Positions 17,301 to 25,650 of a stretch of DNA of 64,000 nucleotides are shown one piece after another. The translations under genes were made by a program, and so were the position numbers. Each line of letters opens with the position of its first letter. The first letter of the stretch is position 1. Below the pieces are notes generated by a model that worked only from the letters and a program-made list of their open reading frames with translations, searched no databases and was not told the origin of the DNA. The DNA is taken from NCBI RefSeq assembly GCF_007992175.1, contig NZ_BJZT01000044.1, positions 1-64,000 of the forward strand. The letters run 5' to 3'. The stretch is from Methylobacterium haplocladii. Lineage in GTDB: Bacteria > Pseudomonadota > Alphaproteobacteria > Rhizobiales > Beijerinckiaceae.

Positions 17301-19575
17301 AGGTGGCGCTCCTGTTGCGGCGGGGCATGACGACGGCAGCGTCCACGACGGCAGCAGTCGGCATCTCGGTGTCGGCGACCGCGGGCGCGCCGGAAGCAGG
17401 CGGCGCCGCGTCGTCGGTCGTCGAAATGGGGTTCACGTCGTCGTCGACTTCCGTCTCGACGACCTCCTCCGGCGGTACGCCGGCGTCGGGGTCGGCCTCG
17501 GCTTCCTGCAACGACGGCGTCGGCGGAGCGGGAAGGCGAGGCCTTTCGGCCGGCACGAGCTCGTACTCGGCGGTCACCACGCCGTCCTCGAACTCGTCCC
17601 TCGCGTCCTCCATGCCGATGAAGGCGTGGAAGTCGTGCTTGATCTCGGCCAGGGGATCGACCTTGGCGGCCAGGAAGCGGGCGGCACGGTTCGTGACCCG
17701 CTTCGACGCCCTACGGTTGTTCATCTCCTCCTGGGGCGCGCGCAGCAGCCGCTTCGCCGCGTCCATGTCCGCCTGGGTCACGCGCTCGTTGGCCTTCCGG
17801 CGCGAGCGGGCCTCGGCCCGGATGACGAGATGGTCGTGACGGGTACGGCCGCGAGCGTCCGGATCCGACGCGGCAAGCGTGATCCAACGGCCGTCCGGAC
17901 CGAGCAGGTATCCGCGACCGACATCCATCGCGTCGATCTTGAACTGGTACTTGACCTTGCCGGGACCATGTCGGTCCAGCAGCGCCTGAAGCTGTTCCGA
18001 GCCGTGGCCGTAGAACAGACCCATCCACTCGATGCCGGTGTGCTGGACCGAGACGACCTTGGTCGACGAGATGAGGGGGATCAGCTGGTCGACCGAAGGT
18101 GCCATGTCGACGTGATGAACGTCGGCGAGCTTCCTCCACTTCTCGGCGGGAGTGTCGTCGATACCCTCGTGCCACTTCCGCATGAAGACGTCGCAGAGAT
18201 ACTTGCAGGCGGCCCAATTCGCCTGCTCGAGCGTGAGCTTGGCGTTGCCGGCTGCGTCGTACTCGGGCCTGCGCCCGCCATTCTTGAACAGGCTCCCCGG
18301 CATGCCGCTGAACAAGGTCTCCTTGAATTCGCGGATCTGGCGTTCGACGATCCCCTTGAGGTCGGGACGGCCGGCCGGCGTGTGCAGCAGGCGGATGCCG
18401 AGCTGGCCCGTCGCCATGATGAGGTCTGCGGAGCGGTAGTCGGCGCCCTGGTCGGTGAAGACCTTGCCGGGCTTGCACGTCCCCAGGAACGGATGGTCGA
18501 TCCCTTCCAGGTTCGCGAGCCAGGTCTTCGGCATCATCGACATCCGGAGAGCCTCCTGGATGGTCGGGTAGCCCTCCTCCAGACCGACGTAGAAGCCGAT
18601 GATGGCGCGGGTCGCCAGATCGACGACGATGGTCAGGGTGACCTGCTTGAAGCGCAGCCCCGTCAGCGGGCAGCGCACCACGATCGGCAGCTTCGTGGAG
18701 TCGATCTGGACAGCCTCGCCCGGGCGCTGGTAGCGCGGCCCGCGCCCCTTGATGCGATACTTGCGGTCGGCGTCCTGCGGCCCGTCGCGATAGTAGGTCT
18801 TCTCGCGCGACTGGATGTCGGCGATCGTCCGGTAGAAGGCCTGGATGTCGGGCACGGCGGACTCGACCTCGGCCTCATCCTTCCCATGCTGGCGCGCGAC
18901 CCTGCGGATCTCGTCGCGGACCATGCAGAAGATGTCGGTCGCCCTGGGGCGTTCGGACTGCAGATACTGAGCGACCGCGAAGCGGTTCATGATCTCGTAC
19001 GCCGGCGCCCACAGGCGCGGCTTGCGGTTGCCCTGGTGTTGGCGCTGCGGGACGAGGGCCGACAGGCAGCCACCCGACAGCTGGTACCGGCGATACCAAT
19101 TCAGGAGAGCGGCTCCGCTCGGCGCGTCGTCCACGCCGTTCGGCTCGATGACCTTCGCCACGCGGCGGCACAGCAGGTCCAGCGGCTTCGCCTGGAGGAC
19201 GATGCGCGAACGCTTCTTCGTCTGGGAGGGGCGATACTGCTTGAGACGGCTCATGTTCCGCAGCGACAGCCCGAACTCGAGCGCGCGGACGTAGCGATGG
19301 CGACGCTTGGCGATGGCCTGCTGCTCTTCCGTGAAGCTCGTGATGTCGCGGCGCATGTCCTCGATGAGCTTGGCCGGAAGGCCCTTGCCGGCCTGCGGTT
19401 CGATGCGAAGACGCTGGTCGAGCCAGAGCTTCGTCAACTCGTCCCACCTGTAGGGTTTGGACGCGCCGCCGCCTTCGGGCTTCAACGCGATGCCGTTTTC
19501 GAGAAGGGTGGTGGGAGAGAAGCGAACGCCGTCGATGATGACGACATCGTCCTGGGTCAGGCGAAACGGGTTCAT
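17284..19575 (-). CDS. tniA: TniA/TnsB-like DDE transposase
   Basis: This is a 763-residue retroviral-integrase-type transposase. The catalytic triad is Asp292 (VQIDSTKLP), Asp375 (KVFTDQGADYRS) and Glu411 (GIVERQIREF), with spacing close to Tn7 TnsB. Residues 1-60 form a short module (VVIIDGVRF...WDELTKLWLDQRLRIEP) that recurs as separate proteins upstream. Residues 80-200 are the DNA-binding HTH region. After 480 comes a Mu-type beta-barrel, then a proline- and acid-rich tail that probably contacts TniB. The start ATG is preceded by a GAGAGG ribosome site within a leader repeated twice more upstream. Confidence 0.93.
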   Translation of the reverse strand: MNPFRLTQDDVVIIDGVRFSPTTLLENGIALKPEGGGASKPYRWDELTKLWLDQRLRIEPQAGKGLPAKLIEDMRRDITSFTEEQQAIAKRRHRYVRALEFGLSLRNMSRLKQYRPSQTKKRSRIVLQAKPLDLLCRRVAKVIEPNGVDDAPSGAALLNWYRRYQLSGGCLSALVPQRQHQGNRKPRLWAPAYEIMNRFAVAQYLQSERPRATDIFCMVRDEIRRVARQHGKDEAEVESAVPDIQAFYRTIADIQSREKTYYRDGPQDADRKYRIKGRGPRYQRPGEAVQIDSTKLPIVVRCPLTGLRFKQVTLTIVVDLATRAIIGFYVGLEEGYPTIQEALRMSMMPKTWLANLEGIDHPFLGTCKPGKVFTDQGADYRSADLIMATGQLGIRLLHTPAGRPDLKGIVERQIREFKETLFSGMPGSLFKNGGRRPEYDAAGNAKLTLEQANWAACKYLCDVFMRKWHEGIDDTPAEKWRKLADVHHVDMAPSVDQLIPLISSTKVVSVQHTGIEWMGLFYGHGSEQLQALLDRHGPGKVKYQFKIDAMDVGRGYLLGPDGRWITLAASDPDARGRTRHDHLVIRAEARSRRKANERVTQADMDAAKRLLRAPQEEMNNRRASKRVTNRAARFLAAKVDPLAEIKHDFHAFIGMEDARDEFEDGVVTAEYELVPAERPRLPAPPTPSLQEAEADPDAGVPPEEVVETEVDDDVNPISTTDDAAPPASGAPAVADTEMPTAAVVDAAVVMPRRNRSATFVDFA

Positions 19576-19720
19576 GCAAAACCTCTCTGTTCACGCTCCT
19601 CCTCGGAGCGCGTTGCGGTGGATTGGAAGGAAGGAGCGATCGGTCGGCGTCCGACCGGGAGACCGATGCAGTCGATCGACGGCGAAGGGCTCGGCGGTCG
19701 CGAACGACGGTCTCGGCGAG

Positions 19721-19996
19721 CTAGTCCGGCGGGTATTCAGCCTTCGGACGGTGTCCGACCTCGGGACCGGCGCACGTGCCGGAAGGCGACGCGACGGCCG
19801 ACGCCGTCGCCGAAACGGCATTCCATCGGCCGGAGCACTCGTCGGACACGAACCGAATGCCGAGCTGCGCGCAGGTCGCTGCAAGGCTGTCCGAGCGGTA
19901 GTCGGCGCCCATATCCGTCACGATCTTGGACGGCCAGCACACCGCCATCGCGGAATGGTCGATACCGGGTGCGCGGGGATGGCGGCGCGGGTTCAT
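19721..19996 (-). pseudogene. tniA remnant: leader fused to DDE-core piece
   Basis: This frame of 91 codons starts with the tniA leader and MNP. After eight residues it jumps into a segment matching TniA residues 359-398 (IDH, then KIVTDMGADYRSDSLAAT and QLGIRF), including the second catalytic Asp. The N-terminal module, HTH region and first Asp are absent, and the rest runs out of homology after FVSDEC. It looks like a duplicated tniA with a large internal deletion. It could still be translated as a short peptide, but cannot be a transposase. Confidence 0.7.
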
Positions 19997-20120
19997 GCAA
20001 GACCTCTCTGTTCACGCTCCTCGGTGGGAGCATGCTGCGACGGGAATGCGGTTCGGCATGTTTCGCAGGCACCGCGGCGGCGTCCGATCGGACGGAGCAG
20101 TGCCGGGCGGGCAGAAGGCT

Positions 20121-20312
20121 TCAGCAGGAGGCGGGGACGATCCGCATCCGCTTCTCGAGCCACAGGGACATGAGCTCGTCCCAGCCGAAAGGATTGGGCG
20201 AGCTTACGATGTCGGAGCGCAGCAGGATGCCGTCCTCCAGAAGGGCGGTCGGCTTGAGGCGGATGCCATCGATCACGACGACGTCGGCGTCGGTCAGGCG
20301 GAACGGGTTCAT
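20121..20312 (-). CDS. stand-alone TniA N-terminal module, 63 aa
   Basis: This encodes 63 residues that align end to end with TniA residues 1-60. The starts MNPFRLTDAD and MNPFRLTQDD match. Then come VVVIDGIRLKPTALLEDGI against VIIDGVRFSPTTLLENGI, and WDELMSLWLEKRMRI against WDELTKLWLDQRLRI. The shared leader supplies the ribosome site. Identity is high yet differences are scattered and conservative, so this is a maintained gene and not a fresh fragment. In known families the transposase N-terminus contributes to DNA-end binding or assembly, so a free copy might compete with TniA or nucleate its assembly. That role is inference. Confidence 0.72.
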   Translation of the reverse strand: MNPFRLTDADVVVIDGIRLKPTALLEDGILLRSDIVSSPNPFGWDELMSLWLEKRMRIVPASC

Positions 20313-20462
20313 GCAAAGCCTCTCTGTTCGCACTCGTCGTCGGAGCGCGTTGTTGGTGGGGTGATGGGTCAACGGCGCCTACGCGATACGACCGGACCGG
20401 GTGCTTCGCCGGGCGGCGTCGCTGGTCCTATCGATCGGTTCGACCGCCGGCGGCGCCGTCGT

Positions 20463-20798
20463 TCAGTTCAGGCGCCGCGAGCGATCGGACGGAGGACCGA
20501 ATTCGAGAAGGAGGACCGAGGCGCTCGTACCGGCATCCTCGTCGGCCAACTCGACGACGGCCGATGCCATTCCGGCGCGCCCATGCTCGATGTGCAGGCG
20601 TTCTTCCGAGCACAAACTTCCAAGAGCGTCCCAGGACAGGAACCGGACCAGGCCGCAGCCTTCGGACCGGACTTCGACCCCGTCCTGAAGGGTACGGATA
20701 GAAATGAAGCTGAAGCCGTCTACGACGAGGCTGTCTCGTTCGGTCAGGTTCACCGAGAGGAGGGAGCTCAGGGCGGTCGGAAAGCTGAAGGCATGCAT
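20463..20798 (-). CDS. TniA-N-like small protein, 111 aa
   Basis: Residues 17-70 repeat the TniA N-terminal pattern in diverged form: a beta segment (SLVVDGFSFISIRTLQDGVEV) followed by a helix (LSWDALGSLCSEERLHIEH). About 35 residues follow it with no motif I know. The gene is in the same direction and operon as tniA. Similarity is to spacing and the hydrophobic/acidic pattern rather than to long identical runs, so membership in the family is moderately sure. Confidence 0.6.
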   Translation of the reverse strand: MHAFSFPTALSSLLSVNLTERDSLVVDGFSFISIRTLQDGVEVRSEGCGLVRFLSWDALGSLCSEERLHIEHGRAGMASAVVELADEDAGTSASVLLLEFGPPSDRSRRLN

Positions 20799-20908
20799 CC
20801 GATGGGTCCTTCCGGGTTCTGTTCGATCGATCGGCGCAGGCCGAGGCGATTGGGACGATGGCGCTCGGCGCAGATCGCGCCGAGTGGCCGGATGGATGCA
20901 GACCGCCG

Positions 20909-21603
20909 TCAGGCGAAGCTGTTTTCGTGCGTGAAGCGATGGGTCTTCCAGGGGTAGGCCAAAGGGCGCCATCCCCTCCGAGCGAAGCTATCGAGAAGGT
21001 CGGCAACAAACGGCCGGTCGCCGTACGTGCGCAGATGCTCCCTATACTGGAAGAATTCACGGGCCTCGCAGTCGGCGAGGCGAAGAACGTGGCGAATGCT
21101 TTTGCGTAACCTGTCCGCCGGGCTGGTTGCCCGATATTTGTATGCGCAGGACGTGACCTTGCGGGATATTCCCCAGCGGACCGGATCGGACAGACGGCTG
21201 GCGTTCCCGACGATGTGATCGCTGCCCTCGTACCGATCGAGAGCGCGTTCGAACGTCAGCATCCTTCCGTCGGACGAGAGCTTGCCGCGAAGAGCACACG
21301 GTAAGCGACGCCAAGCCCAGGATCCGGCTTCGTCCAGCAACGCCTCGACAGACCGGCAGCTGCCGAAATGCGCACGCTTCGAAAGCCAGAGCTCGGCAAG
21401 GTCCACACACCAGAGGACCTGCGTCCTGGTGAAGTCGAGGGCACGCAGAATGATGCTGAGCCCCTTCGAGCGTACCTTCCAAAAGCGGCCGTCGATCAGG
21501 ACGAGCTTGTGCTTTTCGAGGGTGCCGACAGCTTCGAGGCCGGCCATCATCCGACGCGTGCCGATCGATGCGGCGTCGAACTCGTTCGGCAGATCGGAGT
21601 GCA
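20909..21603 (-). CDS. TniA-N-like protein with long extension, 231 aa
   Basis: This encodes about 231 residues from the ATG at 21603. The module is at about 32-80: LVLIDGRFWKV, then VDLAELWLSKRAHF. A segment DEAGSWAWRRLP matches EEPGSWAWRRPN in the protein from 22909, so these two share more than the core module. The remaining 120 residues are basic and helical with no recognised domain. The upstream sequence CCGAAAGGCGAAACC is close to the leader of the 22909 gene. Its role is unknown; a regulatory or assembly partner of the transposase is plausible. Confidence 0.62.
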
Positions 21604-21770
21604 TGGTTTCGCCTTTCGGTTCGAAAACGAGGATTCGAGAGGGATGGAGAACGATCCGACGCGGAGACGCGGAGAGCATCCGCGCCGCCAGCGCTCCCTC
21701 GGTCAGCCGAGGGGCGGCGGGACGAGAGCGGCTCGCAATCGCGTTGCGATCGGCGGCCTCGGGCGGACCC

Positions 21771-21944
21771 TCAGCAGGCCCAGGATCCGAATTCGATCCG
21801 CGTCCGCTTTTCGAGCCACGAGATCATCAGTTCGTCCCAGTGATCGAGAGCGGCTGCGCCACCTTCGGAGGTGAGACTGACCGGTTCGGTCGTGCCGTCG
21901 TTGCGGACGTCGTCGTGCAAGCCGGTTTCAATGGACGCGTTCAT
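21771..21944 (-). CDS. TniA-N-like minimal protein, 57 aa
   Basis: The 57-residue product keeps only the C-terminal helix of the module, HWDELMISWLEKRTRIE at about 34-50, close to the 63-aa protein's WDELMSLWLEKRMRI. The N-terminal 30 residues lack the VxIDG strand. The ATG follows AGGAATTGC. It may be a shrunken relict of a family member or a functional miniprotein. It sits between two larger family members in the same direction. Confidence 0.5.
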   Translation of the reverse strand: MNASIETGLHDDVRNDGTTEPVSLTSEGGAAALDHWDELMISWLEKRTRIEFGSWAC

Positions 21945-22069
21945 TGCAATTCCTTCGATGCCTCTTGTCGGGCGAGCGCTGCGCATCGAAACCGAGCGAG
22001 CGAAGACGGTGACGATGGACGGAATCGGTTCGCTGCAAGGCAGACCGCCGCCCCTATTGCCGACCAAGG

Positions 22070-22909
22070 CTATCGCCCGATCGGCAGGCACAGCTCTTCG
22101 GGGATCAAAGCGTTGCGGACGTGCCAGCGGCACTTTCCCAGCAAGGTCTGCTCGAGATAGTCGGCGATGAACGGCCCGAAACAGCGTTCGAAACGCGCCT
22201 TGCCCTCGTGCCAAGCCTTGATCAGATCGGCCTTCCGGTACGCCGTCCGGTAACTCTCGTCCTGCAAGCGGACGAAGATCACTTCCTCGCCGTTCCAACG
22301 CCCCCGACCCGTTACGAGGCAACGGAACCGATCTACGACGGGGATATCGCGGTGCGGGACCTCGCCGATCCTGATCCCGTCGAACAGGATGTCGTCGGAA
22401 TCGGTGCCGTGCCGAAAGGCGGACTGCGCAAGCGACATGGCACGAGCGGAAACATCGGGCTTGCTCGCTGCCGTCGCATGCCGTGCCGGTTCGAAGAGCC
22501 CGTCGAGTGCGTTCTCGACGTCCAGCTCGTCGTTCATGCCGGAGACCAGATCGTATTCAGAATCTCCCCTCATCCAATTCGGCCGCCGGCGCTGGGCGTG
22601 GTTCGGGCGCCTCCAAGCCCAAGATCCGGGTTCCTCCAGCAGCTCCTTCACAGAGCGGAAGCATTCGAAGTGAGCTCGGCTAGTCAGCCAGAGTTCGGCC
22701 AGATCGGTCCGGGTGAACACCCTCGCGGTATTGTCCCGCATCGATTCGAGCAGGACGAAGTCGAACCCGGTACACGTGACCGTCCAGAAGTCGCCATCGA
22801 TCATCACGCGATCGCTTTCGCGGAGACTGGCGACGGAGCGCATACCCGTCAGCATCTCGCGCAACTCGATCGCTATGGCCGAAAATTCATAGTCAAAAAG
22901 GGATTTCAT
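22070..22909 (-). CDS. TniA-N-like tandem-module protein, 279 aa
   Basis: This is a 279-residue protein with two copies of the module. The first is at about 36-85 (DRVMIDGDFWTV, then TDLAELWLTSRAHFE). The second is at about 195-245 (DRFRCLVTGRGRW, then RKADLIKAWHEGKARFE). Between them is EEPGSWAWRR and an acidic linker. Upstream AAACCGAAAGGTCGG precedes the ATG. It is the largest member of the family between tnsA and tniA. By analogy with the TniA N-terminus, a DNA- or transposase-binding scaffold is possible; nothing more can be claimed. Confidence 0.62.
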   Translation of the reverse strand: MKSLFDYEFSAIAIELREMLTGMRSVASLRESDRVMIDGDFWTVTCTGFDFVLLESMRDNTARVFTRTDLAELWLTSRAHFECFRSVKELLEEPGSWAWRRPNHAQRRRPNWMRGDSEYDLVSGMNDELDVENALDGLFEPARHATAASKPDVSARAMSLAQSAFRHGTDSDDILFDGIRIGEVPHRDIPVVDRFRCLVTGRGRWNGEEVIFVRLQDESYRTAYRKADLIKAWHEGKARFERCFGPFIADYLEQTLLGKCRWHVRNALIPEELCLPIGR

Positions 22910-23012
22910 AGTCCGACCTTTCGGTTTGTATTCGAGAATACTGGGCGCTCGATGGATGGGGACGGGGCGCCGGCGATCGCAGGGCATTCCGCGATCGTCG
23001 TAGCGTCACCGG

Positions 23013-23735
23013 TCAGTCGACGAAGGTCGGCTGGACGAGCGCCTTGGCGTCGAGCGGGCGCTCGAGGTTCAGGTCGACCTCGTTGCGCATGTGGAGCCGC
23101 AGGATGGCCTGGAAGGCCCTGGGTCCGATCCCAGCCGCCTCCCTCACCTCGGCGACGGACAGGACCGAAGGAGCGGCCTCCTTCAGGACTTTGCGGACCC
23201 GGTCGAGCGCCTCGACGTCCTCGAGGGGACCGGACTGGTCGAAAAGAAGCTCCGCGTTGGAGAACCGCGGCTGGCGACGGATGTCCTCGTCGGTCCAGAC
23301 TTCGTAGCTCAGGCCGCGCTGCCGGAAGGCGGCCTTGATCAAACCAAGCTCTTCGGACAGCGCATCGGCCACGGCCTTCGGCTTGACCTGGATGTAGACG
23401 GGCTTCGGAACGAACCTGCGCATCACCGCAAAATCCGGGATGTGCACACGCCACTGCGAAGTGCGAGGATCCCACCAGTGGAACCTGATCGGCTGCGGAC
23501 GGACGCTCGTCGTGATGCCGTCGGACCGGGTCAGTACGAGAAAGTCGTGCTCGAGCAAGGACTCGAACTCGATTAGACCTTCCTTGGAGGACCGCCGCTT
23601 CCCGGTCGGTGCCATGAGGTTGTCGAGATCGAACCAGGGAACGACACCGCAGAAGCTCCTGCGGTTGGTGGCCTTATCGGCTTTGCGGACGCCGCGGACG
23701 CGGGCCAGGTTCTTCGGGGTGAAGGCGATGTTCAT
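23013..23735 (-). CDS. tnsA: TnsA-like transposon-end endonuclease
   Basis: This is a 240-residue protein with a PD-(D/E)XK nuclease core. The acidic residue is Glu62 (LLEHDFLVL), with Asp101 (HIPDFAV) and Lys118 in QVK (YIQVKPK), matching the Tn7 TnsA triad in order and spacing. The C-terminal part (about 170-230) is a winged-helix-like TnsA C-domain. TnsA cuts the 5' ends, allowing cut-and-paste movement with TniA. It shares the operon direction with tniA but is separated from it by the small-gene series, which is unusual since tnsA and tnsB are normally adjacent. The frame extends upstream, but the ATG at 23735 fits the family start. Confidence 0.88.
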   Translation of the reverse strand: MNIAFTPKNLARVRGVRKADKATNRRSFCGVVPWFDLDNLMAPTGKRRSSKEGLIEFESLLEHDFLVLTRSDGITTSVRPQPIRFHWWDPRTSQWRVHIPDFAVMRRFVPKPVYIQVKPKAVADALSEELGLIKAAFRQRGLSYEVWTDEDIRRQPRFSNAELLFDQSGPLEDVEALDRVRKVLKEAAPSVLSVAEVREAAGIGPRAFQAILRLHMRNEVDLNLERPLDAKALVQPTFVD

Positions 23736-23944
23736 CGACGCATCTCCACGTTGTCGAGGGCGGGGCTCGGCTCCGGAGGCGGGACGACAGGCGTCCCGCA
23801 CTCCATGGTGGGCGACCGGTCCTTCGGGCACGGCCGGTTGGGACCGCTCGCGGGTCTGGTCGTTCGATCTTCCCTGCCGCCACGCTTCGCGTGGTCTCGG
23901 ACGACCTCGACCGCATGGCCGAGGAGCCTGTCGGGATGGAGCGG

Positions 23945-24730
23945 TCAGCGCGCTGCATTGGATATCTCCTGAAGGTTTCGGCGGATCTCGTTTTCGAGCT
24001 CCTCGAAGGCCGGCCGGATCGAAGGATCGATCCTGCATTGCGCGCTCGTTCGGGGACCGGGAGGCCAAACCTCGACATCTCGATAGCTCGGCCGATCCGA
24101 GAGGTCGGAAGCGCTCGGCTGCCTCGAAGCCATGGTCGGCTGGCGAAGACTCACGACCCGAGCCTGGACATCCTGCCGATCCGCCGCGACCCGCGTTCGC
24201 GGATCCCGTTCGTGAAGCTCCGAACCGCCGAAACGCTGTCCGCCGGCCTTGCAGGGTGCGGGCGGCTTGAACGGAACCTCGCAGTCCCGTTCTTCGGAGG
24301 GCTTCTTGCGGTTGAATGCTTCGGCCAGGACTTGACCGAGGGTGCGGTCATCCCGCTTGCGGTGAGGCGGCTTCCCGGTCGCGTCCTCACCCTCCGGCGG
24401 CTCGGCAGGATGCAAGGTCGCGATGAGGTCGTAATCCACTTCCCGCCCGCCCTCGGACGGCAGAAGCCAGTCGTCGACCTGATCGTTTCCCTTGCGGCTC
24501 CGGGCTACAAGCTCCCAGTATCCGTCCTCGATCAGCTGCTCCGACGGGACCTCGAAGTCCTTGCGAAGGTACGCGACCAGGGCCACGATCGCCTCGATCT
24601 CGACGTGCTCGCGTCCCGAACGCCGCATGAAATGGACGGCCTCGGCATAGGCACGGTGTCGTGCGCGGTCGTCGGCGACGGAGGGAACGGTCGTCGCGGC
24701 TGCATCGAATTCGAAGGAATGCTGGCCCAT
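23945..24730 (-). CDS. hypothetical protein upstream of tnsA
   Basis: This is a 261-residue hydrophilic protein. The N-terminal 100 residues (HMRRSGREHVE-like helix, then LVAYLRKDFEVPSEQLIEDGYWELVAR) look folded. Residues 110-240 are rich in Pro, Arg and acidic residues and probably disordered, and a charged helix ends it. No family is recognised. It is co-directional with tnsA, 210 bases apart. Operon position suggests an accessory role in transposition, but this is only context. Confidence 0.5.
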   Translation of the reverse strand: MGQHSFEFDAAATTVPSVADDRARHRAYAEAVHFMRRSGREHVEIEAIVALVAYLRKDFEVPSEQLIEDGYWELVARSRKGNDQVDDWLLPSEGGREVDYDLIATLHPAEPPEGEDATGKPPHRKRDDRTLGQVLAEAFNRKKPSEERDCEVPFKPPAPCKAGGQRFGGSELHERDPRTRVAADRQDVQARVVSLRQPTMASRQPSASDLSDRPSYRDVEVWPPGPRTSAQCRIDPSIRPAFEELENEIRRNLQEISNAAR

Positions 24731-24809
24731 GGCGAAGTCTCCGGTGTCGTTTCTGCTGAAGGCAGCCGCTCCGCCATGTTCGGCAGGAGCGGCGATCGGG
24801 TCCGCAGGA

Positions 24810-24977
24810 CTAATCTTGGTCGCCGTCGGACCAGGGCATGGGGCGTGCGGGCGACCAGCGTTCGATCAAAGGATCGATGTCCGGACGTCGCATGAGCTCG
24901 GCCTCGCGACGCAGAAATTCTGCGAGTTCCCAGCTGTCGGAATGCTTCATGTGGCGGAAACGAAAATCGAACGACAT
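24810..24977 (-). CDS. 55-aa hydrophilic protein, first in tns operon
   Basis: This short frame has 55 codons and a good ribosome site: GAGAGGCTTTCC, similar to the repeated tniA leader, ends at its ATG. The product is charged (KHSDSWELAEFLRREAELM as a helix, then Pro/Trp-rich) with no known domain. It begins the leftward gene run that continues through tnsA to tniQ. The leader similarity argues that it is really translated. Confidence 0.45.
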   Translation of the reverse strand: MSFDFRFRHMKHSDSWELAEFLRREAELMRRPDIDPLIERWSPARPMPWSDGDQD

Positions 24978-25650
24978 GGAAAGCCTCTCAATCTGATTTC
25001 GATGAGCAAGAAGCCGATATCTATCGACTGTATTGCCCGACTCCGTAGCCCGGATCGGATCGTAGACTTATCGGAAATTTCAGACCGCTCGGAGAGTGTA
25101 GTCTTCGCTAAGAAGACAAGACACAATTCGATCGTGATTTGAAATTACTCGGGGTTTTCCGGGTGGACGTCGGGGATGAAAGAACGTCGAAACCGAAATG
25201 CCGAAGGCCGAAATGTCGTGGAGCCGAAGGGGAGACCAATGGGACCGGACGACGGAGGCGTCCGGTGGGTGGCTTCCAGGGGCCTGGACCTGTTTCGCGA
25301 AAACGGTCGTCTGGCTGCCCAGCGAGTGAATTCGCCTGCTCGCGGCGAGGTCACTCTACGCTTCGGGACCTGTCTCGGTCGGAAGCGCGGTGGGGGCGTC
25401 CCTTCGGAAAAGCTTGGGCGGCGGCTCTAAGGCTCGCCGAAACTGGTTCGACGGCAGGCCTTAGGAGGCGGCGCGGGCGCTGTCCCGAAGGGACACTGGT
25501 GGCAATTCGAACCGGGTCATGACAACCGTCTTGGTCAAGCTGAACCGTCTTTGCCGGAAGCTGAGCTTGAACGCAAGCTTCGATCGATGCCTTCGATTTA
25601 CTATGGTTTATAAAGAACTACTACATCTGAACAGATTTTGAAATTCTTGG
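24978..25650. other. probable promoter region and noncoding DNA
   Basis: No well-supported gene is found here. The right half is AT-rich (25560-25650). A small stem-loop, GTCTTC-GCTAA-GAAGAC, lies at 25101-25117. The leftward transposition operon must start within 24978-25150, but no clear -35/-10 pair can be assigned. A rightward 84-codon frame at 25176-25430 has a segment that looks protein-like (VRWVASRGLDLF), but no start signal or homology could be supported. Confidence 0.4.

Larger units (their letters stand above)
19566..20352 (-). repeat. repeated leader/start region, three copies
   Basis: A block of about 50 bases occurs at 19566-19616, 19988-20035 and 20303-20352. It reads leftwards through GAACAGAGAGG, then TTTGC or a close variant, into ATGAACCC. 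Copies one and three also share a GGAGCGCGTTG end. It supplies the ribosome site and first codons to tniA, the tniA remnant and the 63-aa TniA-N-like gene. This indicates that the three units arose by duplication. A GAGAGGCTTTCC-ATG at 24977 is similar. Confidence 0.8.

Noticed and set aside
17185-20364. Long rightward frame of 1059 codons
   Set aside because: It is the antisense shadow of tniA and its upstream genes in GC-rich DNA; no family features.
14332-24977. CRISPR-associated transposon (CAST)
   Set aside because: No Cas12k, Cas6-8 or array is seen; tniQ proteins have TnsD-type DNA-reading C-termini.
25176-25430. Rightward 84-codon frame
   Set aside because: Some protein-like segments but no start signal, no homology, and it lies between leftward genes.
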